Assembly (NCBI GenBank): GCA_030150265.1
Contig: JASLGG010000032.1
Span: 186,001-250,000 of the forward strand
Direction of reading: 5' to 3'
DNA: 64,000 nucleotides
DNA from: Protaetiibacter sp.
GTDB taxonomy: Bacteria > Actinomycetota > Actinomycetes > Actinomycetales > Microbacteriaceae
The notes under the pieces were generated by a model that saw only the letters and a list, made by a program, of their open reading frames with translations, ran no database searches and was not told the DNA's origin. Made by a program: the position numbers and the translations under genes. Shown here piece after piece: positions 41,450-50,959 of this stretch. Numbering within the stretch: the first letter of the stretch is position 1; each line of letters begins with the position of its first letter.

Positions 41450-42598
41450 TCACCCCGCCCGCGCGATCGCCGCGAGGATCGGCGGCATCGGATCCTCGAA
41501 GTCCAGGCGGTTGCGCAGGTAGCCGAGCGCGATGCCCGTGTCGGGGTCGGCGAACGCCGCCTGCCCGCCCGCTCCGCCGTGCCCGAAGGAGTGCGGCGAG
41601 AGCATGGGCGCCGCCTCGGACGAGAGCTCGACGCCCGCGCCCCAGCGCTGGTACGGCCCCGGCATGTCGAGCACCCACGGCCCCTCGCTGCGCGGCCGCG
41701 TGAGCGCCGCGCGGGTCGCGTCGTCGAGCAGCCGCACACCGCGCGTCTCGGCGATCGTCGCCGACCAGATGCGGGCGAGCGCGGATGCCGTGCCGATGCC
41801 GCCGGCCCCCGCGAGGCCCAGCGTGCGCACCTCGCGCGCGTTGAAGCCCCCGTCGCCGTCGACGAGCGTCACGGGCATGGCGCTCCCGAGTGTGATGGCG
41901 CGTGCGACGATCGGGTTCGGGACGCTCGCCGCCGCCCACACGCCGCTCGTCACGAGCCGAGCGGCGGCATCCGCGGTCGCATCGTCGGGGTGGAGGGTGA
42001 TCTCGGCGTCGAGCGGCGCGGCGATCTCGCTCGCGAAGATCTCGTGGAGCTCGCGGCCGCTCGCGCGGCGCACGATCTCCTCGGCGAGGAGGCCGTAGGT
42101 CACGGCGTGGTAGGCGTGGCCCGTGCCGGGCTCCCAGATCGGGACCTGAGCGGCGATGCGCGCCGCCCATGCGCGGCGGTCGCGCACGTCGTCGAGGCCG
42201 AGGTCGGCGTCCGGGGCCGAGAGCCCCGCGCGATGGGCGAGGGTGTCGCCGATCGTCACGCGCTGCTTGCCGTGGGCCGCGAACTCGGGCCAGAGCGAGG
42301 CGACGGGGGCGTCGAGGTCGAGCACGCCGCGCTCGACGAGCAGGCCGACCACGAGGGCCGACATGCCCTTCGTCGCCGAGAAGACGACCGAGCGCGTGTG
42401 CTCCTGCCACGGGCGCCCGTCGCGCTCGTCGGCGACACCCGTCCAGATGTTCACGACCTCGACGCCGTCGCGCCAGAGCGAGAGCGCGGCGCCCGAGCGC
42501 TCGGGCTCCCGCACGCCGTCGGCGAAGGCGCGTACGACATTCGCGTACTCCTCGCGGGCGAGGCCCGTCACGCGGGGGTCGGTCTCGGCGGCATCCAT
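41450..42598 (-). CDS. Serine beta-lactamase-like hydrolase/esterase (class C family)
   Basis: 382-aa cytosolic-looking protein (no signal peptide) of the beta-lactamase/penicillin-binding fold, EstB/LACTB-like group. Catalytic SATK is in VVFSATKGMSALVVGLL (Ser-Xaa-Xaa-Lys, near residue 73), the Tyr motif in YHAVTYGLLAEEIV, and FGHGGAGGQAAFADPD replaces the KTG box with HGG. These features fit carboxylesterases rather than true beta-lactamases. AGAGGAG before ATG 42598. Divergent from the rhamnoside operon, with an inverted-repeat operator between, so it is probably co-regulated and may remove acyl or aryl groups from plant glycosides; that last step is inference. Confidence 0.85.
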   Translation of the reverse strand: MDAAETDPRVTGLAREEYANVVRAFADGVREPERSGAALSLWRDGVEVVNIWTGVADERDGRPWQEHTRSVVFSATKGMSALVVGLLVERGVLDLDAPVASLWPEFAAHGKQRVTIGDTLAHRAGLSAPDADLGLDDVRDRRAWAARIAAQVPIWEPGTGHAYHAVTYGLLAEEIVRRASGRELHEIFASEIAAPLDAEITLHPDDATADAAARLVTSGVWAAASVPNPIVARAITLGSAMPVTLVDGDGGFNAREVRTLGLAGAGGIGTASALARIWSATIAETRGVRLLDDATRAALTRPRSEGPWVLDMPGPYQRWGAGVELSSEAAPMLSPHSFGHGGAGGQAAFADPDTGIALGYLRNRLDFEDPMPPILAAIARAG

Positions 42599-42649
42599 GC
42601 TGCTCCTCTCCACGGTTGCATCGTCGCATCCCGGTGGCTATCTTCTGTA

Positions 42650-42671
42650 TAACGTTCTCCGTAGAACGTTA
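42650..42671. promoter_or_regulatory. Palindromic operator between the esterase and the rhamnoside operon
   Basis: Perfect inverted repeat with 9-bp arms TAACGTTCT and AGAACGTTA around CCGT. Each arm contains AACGTT, itself a LacI-like half-site. It lies 45 bp before the binding-protein ATG and 52 bp before the esterase ATG. The LacI at 48424-49482 is the likely ligand. Confidence 0.7.
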
Positions 42672-42715
42672 CACAGTGTAGTCTGCATCACGATCCGACC
42701 CAATGGAGGGTTCCC

Positions 42716-43999
42716 ATGAAACTCACGTCCGTCGTGGCGGCCGTGGCGACGATGACCGTCGCCGTGGCGCTCACCGCGTGCTCGCCGAGCGATCAGCCGG
42801 CCGAGGCGAGCACGCTCACCATCTGGCATAACTCCGCCGACAGCCCCGCCGTGCTCGACCTGTACAAGCGCTTCGAGCAGCAGTCGGGCATCCGCGTCGA
42901 GCTCGTCGACATCCCGTCCGACGCCTTCGAGACGACGACCACCACCAAGTGGGCCACGGGCGACCGCCCTGACATCCTCGAGTACCACCCGACGCGCTCG
43001 GCGCTCTTCGCGCTCAACCCCGCGCAGAACATGCAGGACCTCTCCGACATGGACTTCGTCGCGAAGTCGGGCGACCTCTACAAGGCGATGGGCTCCGTCG
43101 ACGGCACCGTCTACGCCGCGATCACCGGCTTCCCGTCGATCTTCGGCATCTACTACAACAAGGCCGTGCTCGCCGACGCGGGTCTCCAGCCGCCCACGAG
43201 CTTCGCGGACCTCACGAGCCTGTGCCACGCGCTCGCGGGCACGGGCGTCGCGCCGATCTTCGAGTCGGGCGGGAGCGCGTGGCCCACCCAGATCCTGCCG
43301 CTGCTCTACGTCTCGGACGCCAACACCGGTGACGCCTACGGCTCGGCCATCGCGTCGGGCAAGGAGCCCCTCGACGCTCCCGACGGCGCCTTCGTGAAGG
43401 GCCTCGAGGCGTATGCGGGGCTGCGCGACGGCGGATGCTTCAACGCGGACGCCACGTCGGCGACCTTCGAGAACGCCATCACGGCGGTCTTCGACGGCAC
43501 CGCCGCCATGACGGCCCTGCACTCCGACGTCTACGCGGCTCTGCTCGCCGCAGCGGGCGGAGACGCCGCGCTGCTCGACGAGACGGTCGGCTTCGTGCCC
43601 GTCTCGGCCGGCGGTCCCGTCGGCGCGTACGCGAGCGCCCCCATCGGCACCTTCTACGCGCCGAAGACGGGCGACGCGGCGCGCGAGGCCGCCGCGCGTC
43701 AGTTCATCGAGTTCGCGACGGGCGCCGGCTACCAGGACCTCGTCGACGCCGGCCCGAGCTTCCCCGTGATCGACGGCGCCACGACGCCGACCGACTTCTC
43801 GCAGCTGCAGCTCGCGTTCAAGGCGGCCTACGACGGCGGCGCGACGGTCGCGGTCAACTCGAACGTCGCCGGCTTCGGCGGCTTCGTGACCGAGACGAGC
43901 AAGCTGCTCGCTGGCCAGACGACGCCCGCGGAGGCCGCGACGAGCATGCAGCAGCAGGTGAAGCAGGCATCCGTCGCCGCCGGGATCCCGGGCTGGTGA
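42716..43999 (+). CDS. ABC sugar-binding lipoprotein of the rhamnoside operon
   Basis: 427-aa solute-binding protein. Lipobox LTAC (Cys22), mature start TLTIWHNSADSPAVLDLYKRF; the KWATGDRPDILEYHPTRSAL and FPSIFGIYYNKAVLADAGLQPP segments are those of the family 1 binding proteins. GGAGGG is 5 nt before the ATG. It precedes two permeases, a GH78 alpha-L-rhamnosidase, a LacI and an esterase, so it probably binds a rhamnose-containing oligosaccharide or glycoside. Its stop overlaps the next start (TGATG). Distinct from the two alpha-glucan binding proteins in the window. Confidence 0.9.
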   Translation: MKLTSVVAAVATMTVAVALTACSPSDQPAEASTLTIWHNSADSPAVLDLYKRFEQQSGIRVELVDIPSDAFETTTTTKWATGDRPDILEYHPTRSALFALNPAQNMQDLSDMDFVAKSGDLYKAMGSVDGTVYAAITGFPSIFGIYYNKAVLADAGLQPPTSFADLTSLCHALAGTGVAPIFESGGSAWPTQILPLLYVSDANTGDAYGSAIASGKEPLDAPDGAFVKGLEAYAGLRDGGCFNADATSATFENAITAVFDGTAAMTALHSDVYAALLAAAGGDAALLDETVGFVPVSAGGPVGAYASAPIGTFYAPKTGDAAREAAARQFIEFATGAGYQDLVDAGPSFPVIDGATTPTDFSQLQLAFKAAYDGGATVAVNSNVAGFGGFVTETSKLLAGQTTPAEAATSMQQQVKQASVAAGIPGW

Positions 44000-44940
44000 T
44001 GACCTCGTCCGTTCTCGAGGCATCGAGCTCCCGCCGCACGCCGCAGGGCGTGCGGCGGGAGCCGCTCCCCCGCACACGCCGCCTCCGCACGCGCTGGTGG
44101 GTCTTCGCCCTGCCGTCGCTCGTGCTCGTCGTCGTGTTCTTCGTCGTGCCCTTCGTGCTCAACGTTCCCTTCGCGTTCTCGTCGTGGTCGGGATACACGG
44201 CCGAGATCCGTCTCATCGGGCTCGACAACTTCACGCTCCTGTGGGAGCGCGGCATCCTGCAGAACTCGATCGGCATCACGGTCGTCTACGCCCTCATCGC
44301 CATGACGGTGCAGAACGTCGTGAGCCTCTCGCTCGCCCTCGCGCTGCGCACCACCAATCGCGTCAACTCGCTCTTCCGCTCGCTCTTCTTCCTGCCGGTG
44401 CTCATCTCCCCGCTCGCGGCGGGCTACATCTGGCGCGCGATCGTGAGCCCCGACGGCCCGCTCAACGCCCTCATCGGGCTCGTCGTGCCGGGCTTCGACC
44501 GCGCGTGGCTCGGCGACCCCGTGAGCGCCCTCGTGACGGTCGCCTTCGTCGACGCCTGGAAGTGGTCGGGCATCGCGACGCTCGTCTACATCGCGGGCCT
44601 CAACAGCATCCCCGCCACGATGCTCGAGGCCGCCGCGATCGACGGCGCGAACGCCTGGCAGCGCTTCTGGCGCATCGCGTTCCCGCTCCTCGCCCCCGCC
44701 TTCACCTTCAACATCGTCACGACCCTCATCGGCGCGCTGAGCGCCTACGACGTCGTCGCCTCGACGACCGCGGGCGGACCGGGGGTCAGCACCGTGACCC
44801 TCAACATGGCCGCCGTGCAGCAGTTCGGCCTCTCGTACTTCGGCACGGCGAGCGCCCTCAGCCTCACGGTCACGGTGCTGGTCGTCGTGATCGCCGTGCC
44901 GCTCGTGGCCTGGCTGCGCCGACGGGAGGTGGCGGCATGA
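43999..44940 (+). CDS. ABC sugar permease (MalF/UgpA type), rhamnoside operon
   Basis: 313-aa permease with a basic cytoplasmic N terminus (RRTPQGVRREPLPRTRRLRTR) and helices from WWVFALPSLVLVVVFFVVPF onward. EAA loop MLEAAAIDGANAWQRFWRIAFP near residue 215. ATG at 43999 overlaps the binding-protein stop, and its stop overlaps the next permease by ATGA. No ATPase in the operon, so it must use one encoded elsewhere, as the other two importers here do. Confidence 0.9.
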   Translation: MTSSVLEASSSRRTPQGVRREPLPRTRRLRTRWWVFALPSLVLVVVFFVVPFVLNVPFAFSSWSGYTAEIRLIGLDNFTLLWERGILQNSIGITVVYALIAMTVQNVVSLSLALALRTTNRVNSLFRSLFFLPVLISPLAAGYIWRAIVSPDGPLNALIGLVVPGFDRAWLGDPVSALVTVAFVDAWKWSGIATLVYIAGLNSIPATMLEAAAIDGANAWQRFWRIAFPLLAPAFTFNIVTTLIGALSAYDVVASTTAGGPGVSTVTLNMAAVQQFGLSYFGTASALSLTVTVLVVVIAVPLVAWLRRREVAA

Positions 44941-45800
44941 GCGCCGTTGCGGCGCGCGCGCCCCGCCGGCCGGGCGCCGGCATCCGTTCGGGCGTGAAGT
45001 ACGCGCTCGTGACGCTCTTCGCGCTGCCGTGGGTCGTCGTGCCGCTGTGGCTCGTGATCGTCAACTCGTTCAAGACGCAGGGCGAGGCCGCGGAGCTGAG
45101 CCTCGCGCTGCCGACCGAGTGGGCGTTCGTCGAGAACTACCTCGCGGTGTTCGTGACGGGCAACTACCTCACCGGACTGCGCAACAGCCTGCTCGTGGCG
45201 ATCCCCACGATCGCCGTCGTGCTGCTGCTCGGCTCGGCCGCCGCATGGGCGTACGCGCGCAGCACGCGGCGCGGCTTCCAGTTCTTCTTCTACCTCACGA
45301 GCCTCTCGATCCTGCTGCCGCCGGCCGTCATCCCGACGATCTACGTGCTGAGCACCCTGCACCTCGACGGCTCGATCGCCGGCTACGCGCTCATGATGAT
45401 GGGCACCCGGCTCGGCATCGCGGTGTTCCTCATCACGGGGTTCATCCGCGGGATCCCGCCCGAGCTCGAGGAGGCCGCCGCGATCGACGGCGCCTCGCGC
45501 CTGCGCACCTTCTTCTCGCTCATGCTCCCGCTCCTGCGGCCGGTGCTCTTCGTGGGCGGCGTGCTGCTCGTCATCACCGTGTGGAACGACTTCTTCTTCG
45601 GCCTCCTGCTGCTCAAGACCTCGGCCAACGCGACGCTGCCCCTCACGCTCTACGCGTTCGCGAGCGCCTCGACCTCGAGCCTGCGGTGGAACCTCGTGTT
45701 CGCGCACGTGGTCATGACGAGCCTGCCGCTCGTCGTCGCGTACCTCGTGGCGCAGCGCCAGGTGCTCGCGGGGCTCACCGAGGGCGGGGTCAAGGGATGA
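44937..45800 (+). CDS. ABC sugar permease (MalG/UgpE type), rhamnoside operon
   Basis: 287-aa permease. First helix YALVTLFALPWVVVPLWLVIV, EAA loop ELEEAAAIDGASRLRTFFSLMLPL near residue 180, and a typical end (RQVLAGLTEGGVKG). ATG overlaps the previous stop (ATGA); its own stop overlaps the start of the rhamnosidase gene (ATGA). With the preceding permease it forms the importer channel. Confidence 0.9.
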   Translation: MSAVAARAPRRPGAGIRSGVKYALVTLFALPWVVVPLWLVIVNSFKTQGEAAELSLALPTEWAFVENYLAVFVTGNYLTGLRNSLLVAIPTIAVVLLLGSAAAWAYARSTRRGFQFFFYLTSLSILLPPAVIPTIYVLSTLHLDGSIAGYALMMMGTRLGIAVFLITGFIRGIPPELEEAAAIDGASRLRTFFSLMLPLLRPVLFVGGVLLVITVWNDFFFGLLLLKTSANATLPLTLYAFASASTSSLRWNLVFAHVVMTSLPLVVAYLVAQRQVLAGLTEGGVKG

Positions 45801-48427
45801 CGGGCGGACCCGCGAAGGTGCGCTTCGAGCACCTCGGTGCCGACGTGCTCGGCATCGGGGACGCCGCTCCGCGGCTCTCGTGGCGGGCACCCGCGCCCGG
45901 CGGCGTGGAGGCCGAGCTGCGGGCGACGCGCGCCGACGGACGCACGGAGACGGCGCGGCATCCCGCGGCATCCGGGCACCTCGTGCCGTGGCCCTGGGAT
46001 GCGCTCGCGTCGCGGGAGGCGCGCCGCGTCGAGGTGCGCATCCGCGACGATCGCGGCTGGGGCGAGTGGAGCGAGCCGAGCCTCGTCGAGGCCGGGCTCC
46101 TCCACGCGAGCGACTGGGCGGCGCGCTTCGTGGGCCCGCCGGCCGACGCCGCGCATCCCGCGCTCCCGCTCGTGCGGAGCCCGGAGATCCCGGTCGATGC
46201 CGGGCTCGTCGCCGCGCGCGTGCGGGCGACCGCGCACGGCGTGTTCGAGCTCGAGCTGAACGGGGTGCGGGTGGGCGACGAGGAGCTCGAGCCCGGCTGG
46301 CAGAGCTACCGGCATCGGCTGCGCTACCGCACGCACGACGTCACCGGGCTCGTCGCGGGCACGTCGTCGATCCGCCTCGGCGCGATGCTCGCAGACGGCT
46401 GGTATCGCGGGCGCCTCGGCTTCCCGCTCATCCTGCGCGACCGCGTGTACGGCAACGAGCTCTCGGTGCTCGTGCAGCTCGAGCTGCGCTACGTCGACGG
46501 GCGCACGGTGGTCGTCGGGAGCGACGGCGACTGGACCTGGCTGCCCGGCCCCGCGCTCGCGAGCGACCTCTACGACGGCGAGAGCTTCGACGCGCGCCGT
46601 GCCGTGCCCGGCTGGTCGTCGCCCGGTGCGATCGCGGGGGAGCGGCCCGTCGCGGTGCGGTCCGCGGATGCCGTGCGCCTCGTCGCGCCGACCGGCCCTC
46701 CCGTGCGTCGCACCCAGGAGCTCGCGCCCGTGAGCCGCACCGAGCGCGCGGGCTCGACCATCCTCGACTTCGGCCAGAACCTCGTGGGGCGGGTGCGCAT
46801 CGAGGTCGCGGGCGCGGAGGGCGACGTCGTCGAGCTGCGGCACGCCGAGGTGCTCGAGGACGACGAGCTGGCCCGCCGACCGCTGCGCACGGCGGAGGCC
46901 GCCGACCGCTACGTGCTCGACGGCTCGGGTCGTCAGAGCTGGGAGCCCCGCTTCACCTATCACGGCTTCCGCTACGTGGAGCTCATCGCGCCCGAGCGCG
47001 TGCGCGCGGATGCCGGGGTCACCGCCGTCGTGCTGCACAGCGATCTCGAGCGGCGCGGCTGGTTCGCGAGCTCCGACCCCTCGCTCGACCGCCTCCACGA
47101 GAACGTCGTGTGGAGCATGCGCGGCAACTTCGTCGACATCCCGACCGACTGCCCGCAGCGCGACGAGCGCCTCGGCTGGACGGGCGACATCGCGGTCTTC
47201 GCGCCGACCGCGGCGTTCCTCTACGGCGTCGACGGCTTCCTGCGCTCGTGGCTCGAGGATCTCGCGCTCGAGCAGCGCCCCGACGGCACGGTGCCGTTCT
47301 TCGTGCCCGAGCTCGAGCTGCCGGGCACGGGAGGCGGCTTGACCCTCGCGCCCACGGCGGTGTGGGGTGACGCGGCGGTGACCGTGCCCTGGGACCTGTA
47401 CCGTGCATCCGGCGACGACGCGCACCTCGCCCGCCAGCTGCCGAGCATGCGCCGCTGGGTCGACCGCGTGCTCGAGCTCGCGGGCCCGGAGCGCGTGTGG
47501 GACACGGGCTTCCAGTTCGGCGACTGGCTCGACCCCGCGGCGCCGGCCGACGACCCGGGCGCCGCGCTCACCGAGCCGGCGCTCGTGGCGACAGCCGCGA
47601 TCGCGCGCTCGACCGCGCTGCTCGCCGAGGCGTGCCGGGTGGTGGGCGACGCCGCGGCGCACGCCCACTACGGCGCCGAGGCGCGGGCGCTCGCCGAGGC
47701 GTTCCGCCGCCGGTTCGTGCGCGCCGACGGCCGTCTCAGCTCCGACACCCAGACGGCCTACGCGCTCGCCCTGCGCCACGGGCTGCTCGACGAGCCGTCC
47801 CGCGCCGCCGCGGCCGAGCGCCTCGTGCGCCTCGTGCGCGAGGCCGGCCACCGCATCGGCACCGGCTTCGCGGGGACGCCCCTCGTGCTGCACGCCCTGA
47901 GCGACGCGGGAGCCCTCGACGACGCCTACCGCCTGCTGCTGCAGACCGAGCCGCCCTCGTGGCTCTACGCGGTCGAGATGGGCGCCACCACCATCTGGGA
48001 GCGCTGGGACAGCATGCTGCCCGACGGCAGCGTGAACCCGGGCGAGATGACCTCGTTCAACCACTACGCCTTCGGCGCCGTCGCGGCCTGGCTGCACGAG
48101 GTGGTGGCGGGCCTGGCGCTCGCGGCGCCCGGGTGGTCGCGGATGCGCGTCGCGCCCCGGCCGGGCGGCGGCCTCGCGCACGCCTCGGTCGCCCACGAGA
48201 CCCCGTACGGCCGAGCCTCGGTCGCCTGGCGACGGGCGGCGGACGACGTGCTCGAGCTCGAGGTCGTGGTGCCCGACGGCGTCGTCGCCGAGCTCGAGGT
48301 GGGCGAGCTGCACGAGATCGTGGGCGGCGGCGCCCACCGCCGCACGGTGCGCGCGCTCGCGGACGGAGGGTGGCATCCGCGGCCCCTCCTCGCGCGCGAC
48401 GCGACGGCGGCGGGCAGGGCAGGATGA
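45797..48427 (+). CDS. GH78 alpha-L-rhamnosidase
   Basis: 876-aa enzyme that removes terminal alpha-L-rhamnose from plant glycosides or polysaccharides. N-terminal beta domains (VRFEHLGADVLGIGDAAPRLS; later VRATAHGVFELELNGVRVGDEE, the carbohydrate-binding-like domain), then the all-helical catalytic domain with the family hallmark DIPTDCPQRDERLGWTGD near residue 450, where the acidic residues take part in catalysis. The C terminus has the TSFNHYAFGAVAAWLHEVVAGL segment and a final beta domain. No signal peptide, so it acts on imported substrate. Coupled by ATGA to the permease upstream and the LacI downstream. Confidence 0.93.
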   Translation: MTGGPAKVRFEHLGADVLGIGDAAPRLSWRAPAPGGVEAELRATRADGRTETARHPAASGHLVPWPWDALASREARRVEVRIRDDRGWGEWSEPSLVEAGLLHASDWAARFVGPPADAAHPALPLVRSPEIPVDAGLVAARVRATAHGVFELELNGVRVGDEELEPGWQSYRHRLRYRTHDVTGLVAGTSSIRLGAMLADGWYRGRLGFPLILRDRVYGNELSVLVQLELRYVDGRTVVVGSDGDWTWLPGPALASDLYDGESFDARRAVPGWSSPGAIAGERPVAVRSADAVRLVAPTGPPVRRTQELAPVSRTERAGSTILDFGQNLVGRVRIEVAGAEGDVVELRHAEVLEDDELARRPLRTAEAADRYVLDGSGRQSWEPRFTYHGFRYVELIAPERVRADAGVTAVVLHSDLERRGWFASSDPSLDRLHENVVWSMRGNFVDIPTDCPQRDERLGWTGDIAVFAPTAAFLYGVDGFLRSWLEDLALEQRPDGTVPFFVPELELPGTGGGLTLAPTAVWGDAAVTVPWDLYRASGDDAHLARQLPSMRRWVDRVLELAGPERVWDTGFQFGDWLDPAAPADDPGAALTEPALVATAAIARSTALLAEACRVVGDAAAHAHYGAEARALAEAFRRRFVRADGRLSSDTQTAYALALRHGLLDEPSRAAAAERLVRLVREAGHRIGTGFAGTPLVLHALSDAGALDDAYRLLLQTEPPSWLYAVEMGATTIWERWDSMLPDGSVNPGEMTSFNHYAFGAVAAWLHEVVAGLALAAPGWSRMRVAPRPGGGLAHASVAHETPYGRASVAWRRAADDVLELEVVVPDGVVAELEVGELHEIVGGGAHRRTVRALADGGWHPRPLLARDATAAGRAG

Positions 48428-49482
48428 GCAGCATGGATCGCGGCACGCCGAACGACGCCGCGCGGCCGGGTCGCCGCGTGACGATCGTCGACGTCGCGGC
48501 GCGCGCGGGCGTCTCGACGGCCGCCGCCTCGAAGGTGCTGCGCAACGCCTACGGCGTGAGCCCGCAGATGCGCGAGCGCGTCGAGGCGGCGATCGGCGAG
48601 CTGGGCTACCGGCCCCTCGCGGCGGCGCGCGGCATGCGCGGCAAGACCTTCACGATCGGCGTGCTCGTCTCCGACCTGCAGAACCCCTTCTTCGGGCTGC
48701 TCGTCGACGGCATCTCGAGCGAGGTCGAGCAGAGCGGCTACGAGCTCATGGTCGGCCCCGCGGGCTCGGCCGCGTCCTCGCAGTCGCGCATGATCGAGGC
48801 GATGGCCGACCGGCAGATGGACGGCCTCATCCTCATCTCGCCCGTGCTCGACCCACGCGATCTCGACGACGTCGCGCGCCGCATCCCGACCGTCGTCGTC
48901 GGACGCCACGGGCCTGCCGACGCCTACGACACGGTCGCGGGCGACGACCTCGCGGGCTCGGCCCTCATCGTCGAGCACCTGGCGGCGCTCGGCCACCGCG
49001 ACATCGCCTACCTCACGCACGCCGACCCCGAGGGGTCGGACCCGCGGTTTCCGCAGCAGGTGCGCGAGCGCGGCTACCGCGAGGCGATGGAGCGGCTCGG
49101 CCTCGGCGACCGCATCGACGTGGTGCCCGGGCGGTGGACGACGCAGGGCGGCCGCGATGCCGCGCGCGCCCTCCTGGCGCGCGACACGCTCCCGACCGCC
49201 CTCTACGCGGGTGCCGACGTCGCGGCGCTCGGCGCGCTCACCGAGCTGTGGGAGCGGGGGTGCGAGGTTCCCGGCGACATCTCGATCGTGGGCTACGACG
49301 ACACGCCGACGGCGGCGCTCGCGCCGATCTCGCTCACCTCGGCCGACCAGGCGGGCTTCGACATGGGCTCGACGGCGGCGCAGCTGCTGCTCGACAGGTT
49401 CACGGGCCGCACGGATGCTCGCCACGTGCTGACCGAGCCGCGTCTCGTGGCGCGGGGCACGAGCGCGGCACCCCGGGCGTGA
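48424..49482 (+). CDS. LacI-family regulator of the rhamnoside operon
   Basis: 352-aa repressor. HTH VTIVDVAARAGVSTAAASKVL with hinge YGVSPQMRERVEAAIGELGYRP, then ligand domain (FTIGVLVSDLQNPFFGLLVDG, SIVGYDDTPTAALAPISLTS). Recognition positions STAAASK differ from the LacI at 16951 and the one at 8825, so each should read its own operator. ATG overlaps the rhamnosidase stop. By position it controls the palindrome at 42650-42671, repressing both the operon and the divergent esterase gene. Its stop overlaps the next GTG. Confidence 0.9.
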   Translation: MSSMDRGTPNDAARPGRRVTIVDVAARAGVSTAAASKVLRNAYGVSPQMRERVEAAIGELGYRPLAAARGMRGKTFTIGVLVSDLQNPFFGLLVDGISSEVEQSGYELMVGPAGSAASSQSRMIEAMADRQMDGLILISPVLDPRDLDDVARRIPTVVVGRHGPADAYDTVAGDDLAGSALIVEHLAALGHRDIAYLTHADPEGSDPRFPQQVRERGYREAMERLGLGDRIDVVPGRWTTQGGRDAARALLARDTLPTALYAGADVAALGALTELWERGCEVPGDISIVGYDDTPTAALAPISLTSADQAGFDMGSTAAQLLLDRFTGRTDARHVLTEPRLVARGTSAAPRA

Positions 49483-50282
49483 GCGACCGGATGCGGTCGC
49501 CGGTGGGGGTGCGCGAGCTCGCGGTCGCCCGCGCGGGCGGCTCCGTGGCGGTGCGGCTCTTCGCCCCCGAGGCGCCGCGCAGCCTCCTGGTCTGGGCGCA
49601 CGGCGGCGGATTCTCGGGCGGATCGCTCGACATGCCCGAGTCACACGTGGTCGGCCTCGCGCTCGCGGCGGCCGGTCACGCCGTCGCCTCGGTCGACTAT
49701 CGCCTGGTGAGCCCCGGCGTCGCGTTCCCCGCCCCGCACGACGACGTGAGCGCCGTGCTCGCGTGGGCGCTCGCGACCGCCGAGGTGCCGGTGTTCGCGG
49801 GGGGTGCGAGCGCGGGCGGCAACCTCGCGGCGGGCGCGGCCCTTCGCCTCCTCCGCGAAGGCCGGCCGCCGGCGGGCGTCGTGCTCGCGTATCCGCTGCT
49901 GCACGCGCGCGTGCCGGGGGATCCCGTGGCGCTGCCGCCCGACGTGCCCCGCGCGGCGCGGTTCCCGCCCGCGACCCTCGAGCCGCTCGTCGCGGCCTTC
50001 GTGCCGGGCGAGCGGGTGCACGATCCCTTCGCGTTCGTCGGCGACCACCCGATCGACGTCTATCCGCCGACGCTGCTCGTGGCATCCGAGCACGACGAGC
50101 TGCGGCCGTCGGCGGAGGCGTTCGCCGCATCGCTCACGGCGGCGGGTGCCGAGGTGCGTCTCGAGGTCGAGCCGGGCACGATGCACGGTCACCTCGACGA
50201 GCCGGGGCATCCGGGGTTCGCCGCGACGGTCGCGCGCATCGCGGCGTGGCTCGACGCGCGCGCGGCGAGCTCGCGGGTCTGA
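49479..50282 (+). CDS. Alpha/beta hydrolase, hormone-sensitive lipase-like esterase
   Basis: 267-aa esterase. The oxyanion HGGG is in WAHGGGFSGGSLDMPE near residue 48, the nucleophile elbow in FAGGASAGGNLAAG (GxSxG) near 110, and a likely His near the C terminus in GTMHGHLDEPGHPG. No signal peptide. It may deacylate imported glycosides, working with the rhamnosidase; that is inferred from its place as last gene of the operon (GTG overlaps the LacI stop). Its stop touches the stop of the opposing TetR gene with no base between. Confidence 0.88.
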   Translation: MSDRMRSPVGVRELAVARAGGSVAVRLFAPEAPRSLLVWAHGGGFSGGSLDMPESHVVGLALAAAGHAVASVDYRLVSPGVAFPAPHDDVSAVLAWALATAEVPVFAGGASAGGNLAAGAALRLLREGRPPAGVVLAYPLLHARVPGDPVALPPDVPRAARFPPATLEPLVAAFVPGERVHDPFAFVGDHPIDVYPPTLLVASEHDELRPSAEAFAASLTAAGAEVRLEVEPGTMHGHLDEPGHPGFAATVARIAAWLDARAASSRV

Positions 50283-50936
50283 TCAGCGAGCCTCGGCGTT
50301 CACCTCGACCGCCTCGAAGGCCCGCCCGCCCGCGGACGTGAGCCACTCGGCGAGCGTGCGGCGCACCTCGGCGGCCATGTCGATCGAGCGGTCGAAGAGC
50401 CACTGGGCCTGGAGGCCGTCCATGAGTGCGGTGAGCCGTAGCGCGGCATCCTCGGGGTCGAGGTCGGCGCGCAGGTGGCCGGCGCGAATCGCGCCCCGCA
50501 CCGCGCGCGCGGTGCCGGAGCGGATGCGCTCGTAGCGTTCGACGAAGTAGTCGTGCGCGGGATGGTCGGGCGCCGACGCCTCGGCCGAGAGACGCACGAA
50601 GAGCTCGATGATGCCGGGCACGAGGCGGTTGTGATCGGCGAGGTCGACCATGCCGCGCAGCACGCCGATCGCGCCGGCGCCGCGTGTGTAGGGGGCGAAG
50701 CGCTCGCGGTCCTCCACGTCGCGTGCCTCGAGCACGGCCTCGAGCAGCGCCTCCTTGTCGGCGAAGTGGTGCAGGAGGCCCGCACGCGAGATGCCGCAGG
50801 CCGCGGCGATCTCGAGGATCGTGGCTGACTGGAAGCCGCGCTCGGCGAAGTGGTCGGAGGCCGTGCGGATGATGGCGTCGCGTCGCGCGCGCCCCTTCGC
50901 GTAGCCCCGCGCGGGCGCCGTCGACGTCACTCCCAT
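50283..50936 (-). CDS. TetR-family transcriptional regulator
   Basis: 217-aa repressor. N-terminal HTH with RDAIIRTASDHFAERGFQSAT, ILEIAAACGISRAGLLHHFADKEALLEAVLEARD; the C-terminal domain has the VRGAIRAGHLRADLDPEDAALRLTALMDGLQAQWLFD pattern of the TetR_C_6-like group. Start set at ATG 50936. It is divergent from the GH3/MFS/GH3 genes, and a short ACAC-GA-GTGT palindrome (50972-50981) lies between the -35 and -10 of that operon, so it is the likely regulator of beta-glucoside use. Confidence 0.88.
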   Translation of the reverse strand: MGVTSTAPARGYAKGRARRDAIIRTASDHFAERGFQSATILEIAAACGISRAGLLHHFADKEALLEAVLEARDVEDRERFAPYTRGAGAIGVLRGMVDLADHNRLVPGIIELFVRLSAEASAPDHPAHDYFVERYERIRSGTARAVRGAIRAGHLRADLDPEDAALRLTALMDGLQAQWLFDRSIDMAAEVRRTLAEWLTSAGGRAFEAVEVNAEAR

Positions 50937-50959
50937 GCGCCTCAAACTATCACCCGGGG

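Noticed and set aside
41450..42598. True antibiotic-resistance beta-lactamase
   Set aside because: The SxxK and Tyr motifs are present, but HGG replaces KTG, there is no signal peptide, and the context is sugar metabolism; an esterase is more likely.
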